A DNA stretch of 64,000 nt from Alteromonas sp. MMG017 (GCF_018100795.1 NZ_JAGJDY010000001.1:310001-374000); one strand, 5' to 3'; shown: positions 46,095 to 55,925, counted from the stretch's first letter. Notes: generated by a model from the letters alone, not told the origin. Made by a program: numbers and translations.

Positions 46095-47059
46095 GGGTGA
46101 GATAGCCCTTTTAAATGTGCTACCACACTGCGCCCAAGCGCACTTAAATCGTACCCCCCTTCAAGCGTACTCACAACACGGCCATTACAGCAAATATCAG
46201 CAACACGCCTGATGCGCTGGCTCACCCAAAAATAATCGTCTTCGGTAAGGCGAAGGTGCGCCATAGGATCTTCAGCATGGCCATCAAATCCTGCCGATAT
46301 AAAGATAAGCTCAGGCTGAAAATTCTCTAGTGCATTAAACCAATGGGAGATTTTTTCTCGAAACACCTCGCCGGTAGAACCTGCTTCAATTGGCACAGAT
46401 AAAATATTACTTGCTGACACAGGCGCACCGCTATGAGGATAAAACGGATGTTGAAAGCTAGAGCACATCATTATGCGCTGATCCCCTGCAATAATATTTT
46501 CAGTACCATTGCCGTGATGCACATCAAAATCGATAATAGCCACACGAGAGAGCTGATAGTTTTGTAAGGCATAGCGAGCAGCAATAGCCACGTTATTAAA
46601 CAGACAAAACCCCATTGAACCGTCGTAGGTAGCGTGATGCCCTGGCGGACGAGCCAGACAGAATGCCTGTCTATCATCACCCTGCATAGCCCAATCTACG
46701 GCATTACAACCCGCCCCTGCCGATTCCAAAGCCGCAGGCAGGGTGTATTCCATCAACCCAGTATCATCATCTAGCCAAGTAACTGGGTTACTGTCGTTAT
46801 GATTTACATCGGGATGTGCCTTTGTGGCTGCTGACAAGTGTTGTGCACGGGAAAACACACTTTTCACATACTCTGGGCTATGTGCCAAGGTAAGATAAGC
46901 TTCAGCAATAGGCTTTGCATCAGCGTGTTCACACACCATTTCTAAACCTGACGCTAATAGCTGGTCGTCTATTGCATACAATCTATCAGGCGACTCAGGA
47001 TGCTCTGGCCCTAAGTCGTGCTTAATACCATGTTTTGTGCGATAAATTCGAATGGTCAT
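46091..47059 (-). CDS. Histone-deacetylase-family amidohydrolase (AcuC-like)
   Basis: 322 residues, zinc-dependent deacylase fold. Active-site elements: RPPGHHATYDG (His-His), DFDVHHGNGT (zinc Asp/His), SAGFDGHAEDP (zinc Asp) and a late LEGGYDL (catalytic Tyr in the family). Removes acetyl or other acyl groups from lysine or polyamine. Its start overlaps the end of the CoA-transferase/GNAT gene by 4 bases (ATGA), which ties deacylation to an acyltransferase. Confidence 0.92.
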   Translation of the reverse strand: MTIRIYRTKHGIKHDLGPEHPESPDRLYAIDDQLLASGLEMVCEHADAKPIAEAYLTLAHSPEYVKSVFSRAQHLSAATKAHPDVNHNDSNPVTWLDDDTGLMEYTLPAALESAGAGCNAVDWAMQGDDRQAFCLARPPGHHATYDGSMGFCLFNNVAIAARYALQNYQLSRVAIIDFDVHHGNGTENIIAGDQRIMMCSSFQHPFYPHSGAPVSASNILSVPIEAGSTGEVFREKISHWFNALENFQPELIFISAGFDGHAEDPMAHLRLTEDDYFWVSQRIRRVADICCNGRVVSTLEGGYDLSALGRSVVAHLKGLSHP

Positions 47060-48897
47060 GGTAACTCACTCACATTTAATACCAATTCAACGTCACTGGG
47101 GTCACCGGTAAAAAGCCGTTTAAACTGCATTTGTTCAAAGATTGTGATCATGGGGGTATTTTCTCCCCTAACATAGGCCACCATTTGATTTATTTCACGG
47201 GCTTTCGCTATACGAATAAGCTCGTTCAATAGCCTACTTGCCATGCCTTTACCCTGCTGTGTTTCTCGGGTTACAAACGCCACCTCACAGGAGTTATTAC
47301 TGGCGTTGTAATAAAACCGGCCTACGGCATGAATGGTAATTCGAGACCCTTCTTGACGCACTATGCACAAAGCCACGTCAGAGGTTTGATCTACACTCAC
47401 CAAGTTACACGACTTCTCTCTCGACATTTGTTTGGGGTCGTAGTTGTAGCGAAGTCGCAAGGTTTCTTTGGTGTGCGAATAAAAGAACTCTTGAAGGCGG
47501 CGTTCGTCAGCGGGATTCAGCGGGCGCATGTAAAACTTCTCGCCTTGAATATTTAGCCTTTTAAGCTGAATAGCGCCTAGTTCTGGAATATCTGTCGGGT
47601 ACTTTTCTTGGTAATGCGGCACCCAATAATGTTGCCTAACTTCTTCTAATAGCTGAGATCTGAACTTAGGGTGTGCCACCCGAATAAGCTCTAGCGCCCG
47701 CTCACGAATACTTTTACCTTTAAGCGAGGCAATACCGTACTCGGTAACAACATATTGCACGTTTCCCCGCGAGGTTACTACCCCAGCCCCTTCGGCAAGA
47801 CGCGGCGTAATACGAGATATGGTTTCATTTTTAGCCGTTGATGGCAGCGCAATAATAGCTTTGCCCCCTTTGCTAATAGATGCACCGGTGACAAAATCGA
47901 CCTGACCACCAATACCACTATAAAAATCATAGCCCAGTGAATCGGCTACCACCTGCCCCGTTAAATCAACTTCTAAGGCACTGTTAATTGCCACCATATT
48001 GTCGTTTTTAGCCACATTGGTGGGCTTGTTCACATAACTGCTAGGGTAAAATTCAATATGCGGATTGTTGTCGATTAAATCGTAGAGCTTACGAGTACCA
48101 ATGGCGAAACTAGTGACTACCTTTCCGGGGTGGAAGGTTTTTTTCTTATTGGTCACTGCGCCTGATGCTAGCAGCTCAATAATACTGTCGGTAAGCATTT
48201 CGCTGTGAATACCTAAGTCTTTGTGATGACAAAGGTACTTAAGCGTGGCACTGGGAATTTTGCCTATACCGAATTGCAATGTAGCGCCATCATCAACCAG
48301 CATTGAAACGTACTGGCCGATACGCTCGGCTACGCTATCAATAGGTGGCGGCATCACTTCCACTAAGGGCTCGTTTGCTTCAATACATGCGGTAATTTCA
48401 CTGACGTGAATATAGGAATGACCAGCGGTTCGGGGAACTTGCGGGTTTATTTGTGCAATCACGTATTTGCTTTGGCGCACTGCCGACATGGCAATATCAA
48501 CCGCCGCACCTAATGAGCAATAGCCGAATTCATCAGGGGGACTGACATTTACCAGCGCGGCATCTAAAGACAGGGTGCCATCACTAAACAAACTTGAAAT
48601 TTCAGAGAGAAATACGGGGGTGTAATCGGCTCGGCCTTCATCAACGGCTTGCCGCATGGCTTGACCACCAATAAAGAAAGTATTGGCTTTAAATAGATTT
48701 TTGTACTCATCGTTCACCCAGCGCGTATCGCCAAGTGCAAGCATGTGTACTAATTCAATATCGCTAAAGCCATCGCTATTATCAATTAAGTGCTGAATCA
48801 GTGCGTAAGGTACTGATGCATTACCACCTACAAATAATCGACAGCCTGATTTTATCAGCGCTTTCCAATCTGGTTCAGACGGTAAACCTATTGCCAT
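47056..48897 (-). CDS. Acetyl-CoA hydrolase/CoA-transferase fused to a GNAT acetyltransferase
   Basis: About 613 residues from ATG 48897. The first 430 are a two-domain CoA-transferase (VGGNASVPYALIQHL, GIGKIPSATL, active-site ALEVDLTGQ, GIGGQVDFVTGA) of the acetyl-CoA hydrolase type. The last 150 or so form a GNAT domain with FVTRETQQGKGMASRLLNEL (acetyl-CoA binding). A longer frame runs to TTG 48978 but would place a 13-bp hairpin inside the coding region, so the ATG is preferred. It is coupled to the deacetylase by overlap. The pairing points to reversible protein acylation or acyl-CoA control (inference). Confidence 0.9.
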   Translation of the reverse strand: MAIGLPSEPDWKALIKSGCRLFVGGNASVPYALIQHLIDNSDGFSDIELVHMLALGDTRWVNDEYKNLFKANTFFIGGQAMRQAVDEGRADYTPVFLSEISSLFSDGTLSLDAALVNVSPPDEFGYCSLGAAVDIAMSAVRQSKYVIAQINPQVPRTAGHSYIHVSEITACIEANEPLVEVMPPPIDSVAERIGQYVSMLVDDGATLQFGIGKIPSATLKYLCHHKDLGIHSEMLTDSIIELLASGAVTNKKKTFHPGKVVTSFAIGTRKLYDLIDNNPHIEFYPSSYVNKPTNVAKNDNMVAINSALEVDLTGQVVADSLGYDFYSGIGGQVDFVTGASISKGGKAIIALPSTAKNETISRITPRLAEGAGVVTSRGNVQYVVTEYGIASLKGKSIRERALELIRVAHPKFRSQLLEEVRQHYWVPHYQEKYPTDIPELGAIQLKRLNIQGEKFYMRPLNPADERRLQEFFYSHTKETLRLRYNYDPKQMSREKSCNLVSVDQTSDVALCIVRQEGSRITIHAVGRFYYNASNNSCEVAFVTRETQQGKGMASRLLNELIRIAKAREINQMVAYVRGENTPMITIFEQMQFKRLFTGDPSDVELVLNVSELP

Positions 48898-48942
48898 ACC
48901 CTCGGCCTTATTCCCGCTAATCTGTACCACTATAATGACACA

Positions 48943-48987
48943 TTTTTCCCGTTGTGCGTTACCAAGCTGGCAAGACAACGGGAAAAA
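48943..48987. repeat. 13-bp perfect inverted repeat in the leader of the CoA-transferase/GNAT gene
   Basis: tttttcccgttgt (48943-48955) and acaacgggaaaaa (48975-48987) are exact complements with a 19-nt loop that itself contains cca/tgg. The T-run lies on the 5' side on either strand, so it is not a simple terminator. It lies in the 112-bp gap between the small hydrolase gene and the preferred CoA-transferase start. Confidence 0.75.
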
Positions 48988-49009
48988 CGTTAAAGCGGCA
49001 AATCATCCA

Positions 49010-49510
49010 CTAGTTCAATGTAAACGGATGCAACCAATTGCGGAAGAAAGGTGATATGGCAAACATGCTCTTTGACAGTCTGTGACCATCTTCAAGCAGC
49101 AACAGTTGGGAATTACGCAGCTTCGCGTAATCAATACTGTGGGCAACGGGAATGACATCATCATTCCAGCCGTGGATAACACTGGTTTTACCGGTGTAGT
49201 TGTACTCTTGCACTTCATAGTTTGGCATATACAGCGCTGGCGCTAATAAGAACAAGCCCCTTGCAGATACACGCTCAGCAGCCACTAAAGACACATAACC
49301 GCCCATACTAGACCCAACCAGTATGACTTCATCGCCTTGCTCTTCTACCGTATCCACCAACCGGGTAATACGATCTTCCGGCGAAGGTAAATCTTGGTAA
49401 TCCACACTAATAACATTAAAGCCAACATCGCTAGCTACATTAGACAATGTAGTGATCTTACTGCCCCAAGGGCCGCTTTCTTTTCCATGAGAAAAAATGA
49501 CAGTTGTCAT
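49010..49510 (-). CDS. Small alpha/beta hydrolase
   Basis: 166 residues, cytoplasmic. Oxyanion HGKESGPWGSK near the start, nucleophile elbow GSSMGGYVS, acid Asp in HGWNDDVIP and catalytic His in LEDGHRLS. Compact like the YqiA/UPF0227 esterases. Substrate unknown. Starts 21 bp after the RND transporter stop and may be co-transcribed with it. Confidence 0.85.
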   Translation of the reverse strand: MTTVIFSHGKESGPWGSKITTLSNVASDVGFNVISVDYQDLPSPEDRITRLVDTVEEQGDEVILVGSSMGGYVSLVAAERVSARGLFLLAPALYMPNYEVQEYNYTGKTSVIHGWNDDVIPVAHSIDYAKLRNSQLLLLEDGHRLSKSMFAISPFFRNWLHPFTLN

Positions 49511-49531
49511 CGTAAAACCTCAACGTCTAAG

Positions 49532-52500
49532 TTATTTATCTTGTTTATGAAACAGCTTTTCAACCATTACGTAGAACATAGGTACGAAGAAAATGGCTAA
49601 GAAAGTGGCAGCAAACATGCCCCCCATCACCGCAATACCTATCGCGTTTTGGCTTGCTGAACCTGCACCACTAGCCAAAGCAAGGGGTGTTACACCGAGT
49701 ATAAAGGCCATAGATGTCATTAATATTGGGCGAAAACGCTGAGAAGCTGCGTTTGATACCGCCGTCATTAAGTCTATGCCTTCTTCATATTGGTCTTTTG
49801 CGAACTCAACAATAAGAATAGCATTTTTCGCCGCCAGACCCACCGTGGTCAAAAACGCAACTTGTAGGTAAACATCGTTTGGCAGATTGAATAAAAACGC
49901 TGCTGTCACAGATCCTAATATACCTAAAGGTACCACCAGCATTACCGCAAATGGCACAGACCAACTCTCATATAATGCCGCTAGACATAAAAATACGATG
50001 AGAATAGAAATAGCATACAGCATAGGTGCTTGCGAGCCAGCTTGTTGTTCTTCAAAAGATAACCCTGACCACTCAATGGCATAACCGTCAGGTAATTGCG
50101 CAACCAGCTTCTCCATTTCTTCCATGGCTTCACCGGATGAAATACCTTCAGCAGGGCTACCTTGAATGTTGACCGACGAAATACCGTTAAAACGCTCCAG
50201 TTTAGGCGAGCCATAAACCCACTGGGTAGAGGCAAAAGTACTGAAGGCCACCATGTCACCGTCGGCGTTGCGTACAAACCACTTATCTAAATCGTCTGGC
50301 GACATGCGATATTGAGCATCCGCTTGCATGTACACCCGTTTAATACGGCCTTTATCAATAAAGTCATTAACGTAGCTTGAACCCCATGCGATTTGTAGCG
50401 CACTGTTTATTTCGCTTAAATTTAACCCCAATGCAGAAGCTTTTTCACTGTCTATATTGACCTTAAACTGAGGTACGTCGCTTAATCCATTCGGGCGAAC
50501 ACCCGCAAGTTTAGGGTTTTGTGCGGCCATACCTAACAACTGATTACGGGCATTCATCAAGGCTTCGTGACCGTTGCTTCCGCGATCTACAAGTTGCATA
50601 TCAAAACCTGTGGCGTTACCCAATTCCATAATCGGCGGCGGTACAATAGGAAATGCCGATGCATCTTCAATCTGACTAAATGCCCCAAAGGCCCGGCCTA
50701 CTAGTGCAAATGCTGAGTCGTTTTCGTCTCGCACGCTCCAGTCATTCAAGTTAACAAAACCCATACCCGCGTTTTGTGCTTGGCCAGCAAAACTAAAACC
50801 AACGACCGTAAATAAGCCGTTTACTGCACCTTGCTCTTGGTCTAAGAAAAAGTCTTCAGCTTTTTTAACCGATTCTAATGTACGACCCGCTGTAGCCCCA
50901 GGCGGTGTGCTTATTAGCACCATTAAGCGGCCTTGGTCTTCATCTGGCAAAAACGCGCCTGGTAGTTGCGCAAAAATATAAGCCATGCCCGCGACTAAGA
51001 TGCCGTACACTGCAAAGTAACGTTTTGCGCGCTTTGCCATATGGGTGGTGGTGCGCTGGTAACGGTCTCGCCCTTTGTTAAAGGTGCGGTTAAACCATCC
51101 AAAGAAACCTTTGTCTTTGTCGTGTTCTGGATCGTGTTGTTTTAACAATGTGGCACATAAAGAAGGTGATAAAATGATAGCCACTAAGACTGAGAATCCC
51201 ATGGCTGATACGATAGTAATTGAAAACTGACGATAAATAGCGCCTGCAGAACCACTGAAAAAGGCCATAGGAATAAATACTGTCGACAAAACTGCCGCAA
51301 TCCCTACTAACGCGCCTGTGATTTGAGACATAGACTTTTTAGTCGCCTCAGCAGGTGGCAAGCCTTCCTCTTCCATAATACGTTCGACATTTTCTACCAC
51401 GACGATGGCGTCATCTACCAACAAGCCAATGGCCAATACCATAGCAAACATCGTCAGCACGTTAATGCTATAACCAAACGCAAGCAGTACCGCAAATGTA
51501 CCGAGTAAAACAACAGGAACCGCAATGGTAGGGATAAGGGTAGCGCGCCAATTCTGCAAAAACAGAAGCATAACGAAAAAGACCAATACCACGGCTTCGA
51601 TTAGCGTGTGAACTACCGATTCAATTGATAGTTCGATAAAGGGTGACGCATCAACCGGATAAACAACTTTTACGCTATCTGGTAAATTGCTGCGAAGCTC
51701 TTCAACACGTTGTTTTACTGCATTAATCGTATCAAGCGCATTCGCACCTGACGCTAAACTTATCGCCATGCCCGAAGCAGGATGACGATCGTAACGAACA
51801 ATGACATCGTAGCTTTGTGCACCAAGCTCAACTCGCGCCACATCACGCACACGAACCTGAGAACCATCGGTATTAACTCGCAACACAATACTTTCAAAGT
51901 CGTCCACGGTTTGCAGACGAGACTGTGCTTGAATAGTTGCGTTAATCTGCTGACCTTGAATAGCAGGTAGCCCACCTAATTGACCGGCTGACACATCAGT
52001 ATTCTGAACTTCTACCGCACCTTGAACATCTACAGGCGTTAGGTTGTAGCTATAGAGTTTGTCTGGATCTAACCAAATACGCATTGAACGCTGGGCGCCA
52101 AAAACACGTACGCTACCGACACCATTAACTCGAGATATTGGATCTTGAAATTGAGAGACTAACAAGTCACTTAAATCATATTGACTCATTTGCCCTGTTT
52201 CGTCATAAAAACCAACAGCAAGTGAGAACGCAGAGTTAGATTTGGCAACGGTTACACCTTGTTGTTGCACTTGGGTAGGTAACAAAGGTAGTGCAGATTG
52301 CACCTTATTTTGGGTTTGAACCTGGGCAATGTCTGGGTCTGTGCCTGGTTCAAACGTGAGGCTGATGGACATACTACTATTTGAACTACTAGCCGAAAAA
52401 TAGCGCAGGTTATCTATGCCTGAAAGGTTCTGTTCAACCACTTGTGTTACTGAATTTTCAACGGTTTCAGCTGACGCACCAGGATAAGATGCCGTAATAG

Positions 52501-52630
52501 TGACCGTCGGCGGAGCGACTTTAGGGTATTGTTCAATAGGCAGGGAAAATATAGCAAGTACCCCTGCCATCATGGTAATGATGGCAAGTACCCAAGCAAA
52601 AACAGGTCTGTCGATAAAAAAGCGAGCCAT
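49532..52630 (-). CDS. acrB: RND multidrug efflux permease (AcrB/MexB type)
   Basis: 1032 residues, hydrophobic-amphiphilic efflux family. Starts MARFFIDRPVFAWVLAIIT; the proton-relay Asp pair is in LLVDDAIVVVENVERIM (helix 4) and the conserved GIAVMGGM/ALASGAG lie near the end. The periplasmic loops contain the usual pore and docking segments. Forms a tripartite pump with the upstream membrane-fusion protein, 17 bp away; no outer-membrane channel gene is in the operon, so TolC must come from elsewhere. Confidence 0.96.
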   Translation of the reverse strand: MARFFIDRPVFAWVLAIITMMAGVLAIFSLPIEQYPKVAPPTVTITASYPGASAETVENSVTQVVEQNLSGIDNLRYFSASSSNSSMSISLTFEPGTDPDIAQVQTQNKVQSALPLLPTQVQQQGVTVAKSNSAFSLAVGFYDETGQMSQYDLSDLLVSQFQDPISRVNGVGSVRVFGAQRSMRIWLDPDKLYSYNLTPVDVQGAVEVQNTDVSAGQLGGLPAIQGQQINATIQAQSRLQTVDDFESIVLRVNTDGSQVRVRDVARVELGAQSYDVIVRYDRHPASGMAISLASGANALDTINAVKQRVEELRSNLPDSVKVVYPVDASPFIELSIESVVHTLIEAVVLVFFVMLLFLQNWRATLIPTIAVPVVLLGTFAVLLAFGYSINVLTMFAMVLAIGLLVDDAIVVVENVERIMEEEGLPPAEATKKSMSQITGALVGIAAVLSTVFIPMAFFSGSAGAIYRQFSITIVSAMGFSVLVAIILSPSLCATLLKQHDPEHDKDKGFFGWFNRTFNKGRDRYQRTTTHMAKRAKRYFAVYGILVAGMAYIFAQLPGAFLPDEDQGRLMVLISTPPGATAGRTLESVKKAEDFFLDQEQGAVNGLFTVVGFSFAGQAQNAGMGFVNLNDWSVRDENDSAFALVGRAFGAFSQIEDASAFPIVPPPIMELGNATGFDMQLVDRGSNGHEALMNARNQLLGMAAQNPKLAGVRPNGLSDVPQFKVNIDSEKASALGLNLSEINSALQIAWGSSYVNDFIDKGRIKRVYMQADAQYRMSPDDLDKWFVRNADGDMVAFSTFASTQWVYGSPKLERFNGISSVNIQGSPAEGISSGEAMEEMEKLVAQLPDGYAIEWSGLSFEEQQAGSQAPMLYAISILIVFLCLAALYESWSVPFAVMLVVPLGILGSVTAAFLFNLPNDVYLQVAFLTTVGLAAKNAILIVEFAKDQYEEGIDLMTAVSNAASQRFRPILMTSMAFILGVTPLALASGAGSASQNAIGIAVMGGMFAATFLAIFFVPMFYVMVEKLFHKQDK

Positions 52631-52647
52631 AGTAAACTGATCCTATC

Positions 52648-53790
52648 TTAACGTGAGCCGCGTGACGGTGACTGCCACTCGCTGGTGTTTACTTTGCTAC
52701 CGGGTTTCACTTTTTGGTAACCAGAAACAATTAATCTATCGCCTTCTTTAATACCCGATGTGACAATATATTGGTCTTTATAGATGTCGCTCGTTTTGAG
52801 TGCGCGAGCTTCTACTTCGTCATTACTGTTCACTACATATACAGATAATGAGCCGTCTTGTTGACGCATAGTGGCGCGCTGAGGCACTAACAACGCTTGT
52901 TCTGTACCCGTAATAACATGGCCTTTCACGAATAAACCTGGTAATAACAAGCCATCTGGATTTGGCATTTCGGCGCGAAGGGCAACTGACCCCGTACTTT
53001 CATCTACGGTCACTTCTGAAAACTTCACACTACCTGTGTGTTCGTATTTTTTACCTGTGGCTTCATCGAGAGTTAGCTCAACAGGCATAGAGCCTTGTTC
53101 TTGCATGGCCTGGCGAAGGGTGAGTATGGCGCGACCCGACTCCTGCATATCTATAAAGATAGGGTTCAACTGAGTGATTGTGGCAAATTGCTGCGTTTGG
53201 TTAGTCGTCGCTAGTGTACCTTCAGTGACGAATGAGCGACTGATACGACCGCTAATTGGCGCATACACTTTGGTATAACCCAAATTAACTCGTGCTAAAT
53301 CCACCGCTGCTTCAGCAACAATAATGGCGGCTTGCGCTTGTTCTTTTTGCGCAATCACATCGTCGTATTCCTGGCGACTAATTGCATTTTGTTTAATAAG
53401 GTCGTCGTAGCGACGAGCTTTTGCTTCTAACGTTTTCAAATTCGCTTCGGCACTTTTAACATCAGCAATGGTGCTGTTTAACTGAGCACGGTAGCGTGCA
53501 TCATCAATTTGATAAAGCTGCTGGCCTTTTTCAACTTGTGCACCTTCTTCAAATAGACGCTCTGTAATTACCCCATCCACTTGAGGACGCACTTGAGACT
53601 GACGAGACGGTGTGACCCTTCCAGGAAGAATCATTTCATGGGTTACCGATTGGCGAGCAATCGTAAGTACCGACACAGACTGTGGCGGCATACCTTGCTG
53701 CCCTGCACCCGCCTGTTCAGACTCAGACGAACACCCAATCGCACCTACCAACAAAGCTAGGGTAGTGATGACATAAAAAACGCGTTTCAT
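52648..53790 (-). CDS. acrA: RND efflux membrane-fusion lipoprotein (AcrA/MexA type)
   Basis: 380 residues. Lipoprotein signal (LLVGAIGC, Cys20), beta-barrel and lipoyl halves with VRPQVDGVITERLFEEG and YAPISGRISRSF, and a coiled-coil hairpin between (about 100-165). Bridges the permease and TolC. Immediately upstream of the acrB-type gene. No TetR-type repressor is next to it. Confidence 0.95.
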   Translation of the reverse strand: MKRVFYVITTLALLVGAIGCSSESEQAGAGQQGMPPQSVSVLTIARQSVTHEMILPGRVTPSRQSQVRPQVDGVITERLFEEGAQVEKGQQLYQIDDARYRAQLNSTIADVKSAEANLKTLEAKARRYDDLIKQNAISRQEYDDVIAQKEQAQAAIIVAEAAVDLARVNLGYTKVYAPISGRISRSFVTEGTLATTNQTQQFATITQLNPIFIDMQESGRAILTLRQAMQEQGSMPVELTLDEATGKKYEHTGSVKFSEVTVDESTGSVALRAEMPNPDGLLLPGLFVKGHVITGTEQALLVPQRATMRQQDGSLSVYVVNSNDEVEARALKTSDIYKDQYIVTSGIKEGDRLIVSGYQKVKPGSKVNTSEWQSPSRGSR

Positions 53791-54220
53791 AATAATTTCT
53801 CGAATTTTAAAAACTAACGGTTACCGGCAAACGAGAACGTTTAACCCATAAACTTAAATTTTGAACCTGTCTCAACTTAGGTAGCATTCATGCGCTGAAC
53901 TATAAATACCTTGGCATTACTCAGCGCGATCACATCAACTGGACTAATGAGATCGTACGCTCCAAATGCAGCGTGACATTACAGTAATTCAACAATGTAA
54001 CAACCTGCTGTGACGAAAGGATGATTTACCTGCCAGCATGAACACTGGAATATCCTTACTCGCGTATATACCTGACACAAGTTTTACATTGTGTGCGCTT
54101 ATACTTAAGATTAAAAGTAAAGGGAGTTGAAGATGCTGATCTTGTCGGTCAGCTGCATCGTTTTTATACTATATCGCACTATTAAGCATGTAAAACTCGC
54201 TTTTCATTCAATTTTTAGCG
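53791..54220. other. 430-bp region between the efflux operon and the J-domain gene
   Basis: No long ORF. It should hold the efflux promoter (reading left). Visible structure: acacaa/ttgtgt inverted pair (54075-54080 and 54089-54094) and a small ORF starting at 54133 on the plus strand. No recognisable repressor operator or riboswitch. Confidence 0.5.
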
Positions 54221-54264
54221 TTAGAGCCCGTAATATCGCAATAAAGTTTGGTACGCTGAAATAA
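54133..54264 (+). CDS. Candidate 43-residue membrane peptide
   Basis: ATG at 54133 is preceded by AGGGAG with a 6-nt gap. The peptide starts with one hydrophobic helix (MLILSVSCIVFILY) and continues with a basic tail (RTIKHVKLA...RARNIAIKFG). It overlaps the 3' end of the J-domain gene on the other strand by 44 bases. No homology is known to me; a chance ORF is quite possible. Confidence 0.3.
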   Translation: MLILSVSCIVFILYRTIKHVKLAFHSIFSVRARNIAIKFGTLK

Positions 54265-54904
54265 CATCTTGCGCCGCTTCATGGCTGCCCCCCTTGTCTG
54301 GGTGCACTGTTATTAACTGCTTTCTATACTGCCTTTTGAGGGTGGTTAACGTAATAGTTTCTGCCTCATCGATATTGAGTATCGCATGACAGTGCGCAAT
54401 ATTTTCTTTTGAATCATAAATAGGCTCACCGCCCATCATTTGCTGCCAAAAACCATTCAATAAGGCTTCTACATCGGCTTCGCCAGTACTGGTTAAGTTT
54501 TGCCAGTTCAGATAGTAATCAGCAAGTGAATCGCTTTTACCCAATGTGGTGGCGTTACGCTCACCGTCGCTTTGACTACTCGCTTTTAAGGGCAGTAGCA
54601 CTATACGGGTAGCATGAATATCTAGCTCGCCCACCAAGGCATCACGCCAAAGGTTCCTTAGTAAATATAGGGTATGAAACAAGATGAAGTGCGTATTGAA
54701 CAAAGCGAGGGAGTCGCGCAGCGCATTGTCATTAAACAACTGATAAGGAGGTGACTTAAGTTGCGAAATTAGCGCGTACTCTGTCATCCCTTCTTCAAAC
54801 TCTGCTTTTTTGGTGGAAAGTATGTCTAACAACAACTCCACTTTTTGCGCATTAGTCGCGTTAAAAGAAGGTATCTCTTGAGCATTCCCCATGGTAAACC
54901 TCAT
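54221..54904 (-). CDS. DnaJ-related J-domain protein
   Basis: 227 residues. The J domain is at the C-terminus, with the HPDKGG motif near residue 201; the N-terminal 170 residues match the DNAJ_related layout (ELLLDILSTKKAEF, FILFHTLYLLRNLW). A co-chaperone for DnaK is expected. ATG 54904 is used; MGNAQEI four codons later is also possible. Confidence 0.82.
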   Translation of the reverse strand: MRFTMGNAQEIPSFNATNAQKVELLLDILSTKKAEFEEGMTEYALISQLKSPPYQLFNDNALRDSLALFNTHFILFHTLYLLRNLWRDALVGELDIHATRIVLLPLKASSQSDGERNATTLGKSDSLADYYLNWQNLTSTGEADVEALLNGFWQQMMGGEPIYDSKENIAHCHAILNIDEAETITLTTLKRQYRKQLITVHPDKGGSHEAAQDVISAYQTLLRYYGL

Positions 54905-55120
54905 GTTTGTATCAGCCTATAGCATAGCAGAGGATGCTTACTTCCCCTTATCTAAAAACGCACTTGGGCTTCTGGTACCTTTGTAATTTCACTGCTTTAT
55001 ATGATTTTTGTAATATATCAAAAATTCCTCTTACAAATTTAGTTGAAAATTTGAACCAAAATAGCCAAATGGCTGTTAAAGTTATGTTATTCAAAGCAAC
55101 AATAATAATTAGGAGCTCAC

Positions 55121-55837
55121 TTGAAAGCACTCATTGCATTGACCAGCATTATTGGATTTTTAATGGTGGTATTACCAGGCCCGCTATATCAATACGCAGG
55201 CGTCGATTTAGGCATCGCATTTACCTCGCTGCGCTATGGCGTATATGTGGGTGGTGCAGCCATTATACTTATCATTCTACAAGTACTAATAAAACGTAAA
55301 AGCGTCAGCTGGGGAAGTACATTTGTTTTCGCTGTATTAGCGTTAATTGCCGTTGCCATGCCAGTTAGCATGATGGGCAAAGCCAGTACCGTACCGCCTA
55401 TTCACGATATTACTACCGATGTGACCAACCCTCCGGCGTTTGTGGCTATTGCACCGCTGCGTGAAAATGCACCAAATCCTATTACTTACGAAGGTGGTGA
55501 GGTAACGCGTCAGCAAATCGATGCTTACCCTGAAATTAGAACCCAATTATTGGCGCAAAGTATTGATGAAGTCTTTGCCGCTAGTGAGCGTACTATTGAC
55601 GCACTAGGCTGGGAGCGTGTTGCCGATGGCGCACTGCCCTACACTTTGGAAGCGACTGATACCACCCAGTGGTTTGGATTCAAAGATGATGTGGTTATTC
55701 GCCTTAAAGTTAAAGACGATAATACCCTGGTAGATATTCGTAGTAAGTCTCGGGTTGGTAGAAGCGATTTAGGTAAAAACGCCGAGCGCATCGATACCTT
55801 TTTAACTGCACTTCGCGCCCAACTAAACCCTAGCTAG
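55121..55837 (+). CDS. DUF1499 membrane protein
   Basis: 238 residues. Three N-terminal membrane helices (up to about residue 86) and a C-terminal DUF1499 domain (YEATDTTQWFGFKDD-type core; VVIRLKVKDDNTLVDIRSKSR). Function unknown. Start is TTG at 55121 with AGGAG 5 nt upstream. Confidence 0.85.
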   Translation: MKALIALTSIIGFLMVVLPGPLYQYAGVDLGIAFTSLRYGVYVGGAAIILIILQVLIKRKSVSWGSTFVFAVLALIAVAMPVSMMGKASTVPPIHDITTDVTNPPAFVAIAPLRENAPNPITYEGGEVTRQQIDAYPEIRTQLLAQSIDEVFAASERTIDALGWERVADGALPYTLEATDTTQWFGFKDDVVIRLKVKDDNTLVDIRSKSRVGRSDLGKNAERIDTFLTALRAQLNPS

Positions 55838-55870
55838 ACGCTAACTAATCGTTACCCTTAGGCTATACAC

Positions 55871-55902
55871 AAAAAAGCTCAGGTACTACCTGAGCTTTTT
55901 TA
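55871..55902. terminator. Bidirectional terminator between DUF1499 and the sugE-type gene
   Basis: aaaaaagctcaggta and tacctgagctttttt form a near-perfect 15-bp stem with T-runs on both strands at the convergent gene ends. Confidence 0.92.
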
Positions 55903-55925
55903 TACCCGACATTCTGATAGTGGTA

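Noticed and set aside
48898-48978. TTG-initiated N-terminal extension of the CoA-transferase
   Set aside because: Composition is not typical of the family and it overlaps the 13-bp inverted repeat; ATG 48897 has an AAGG upstream.
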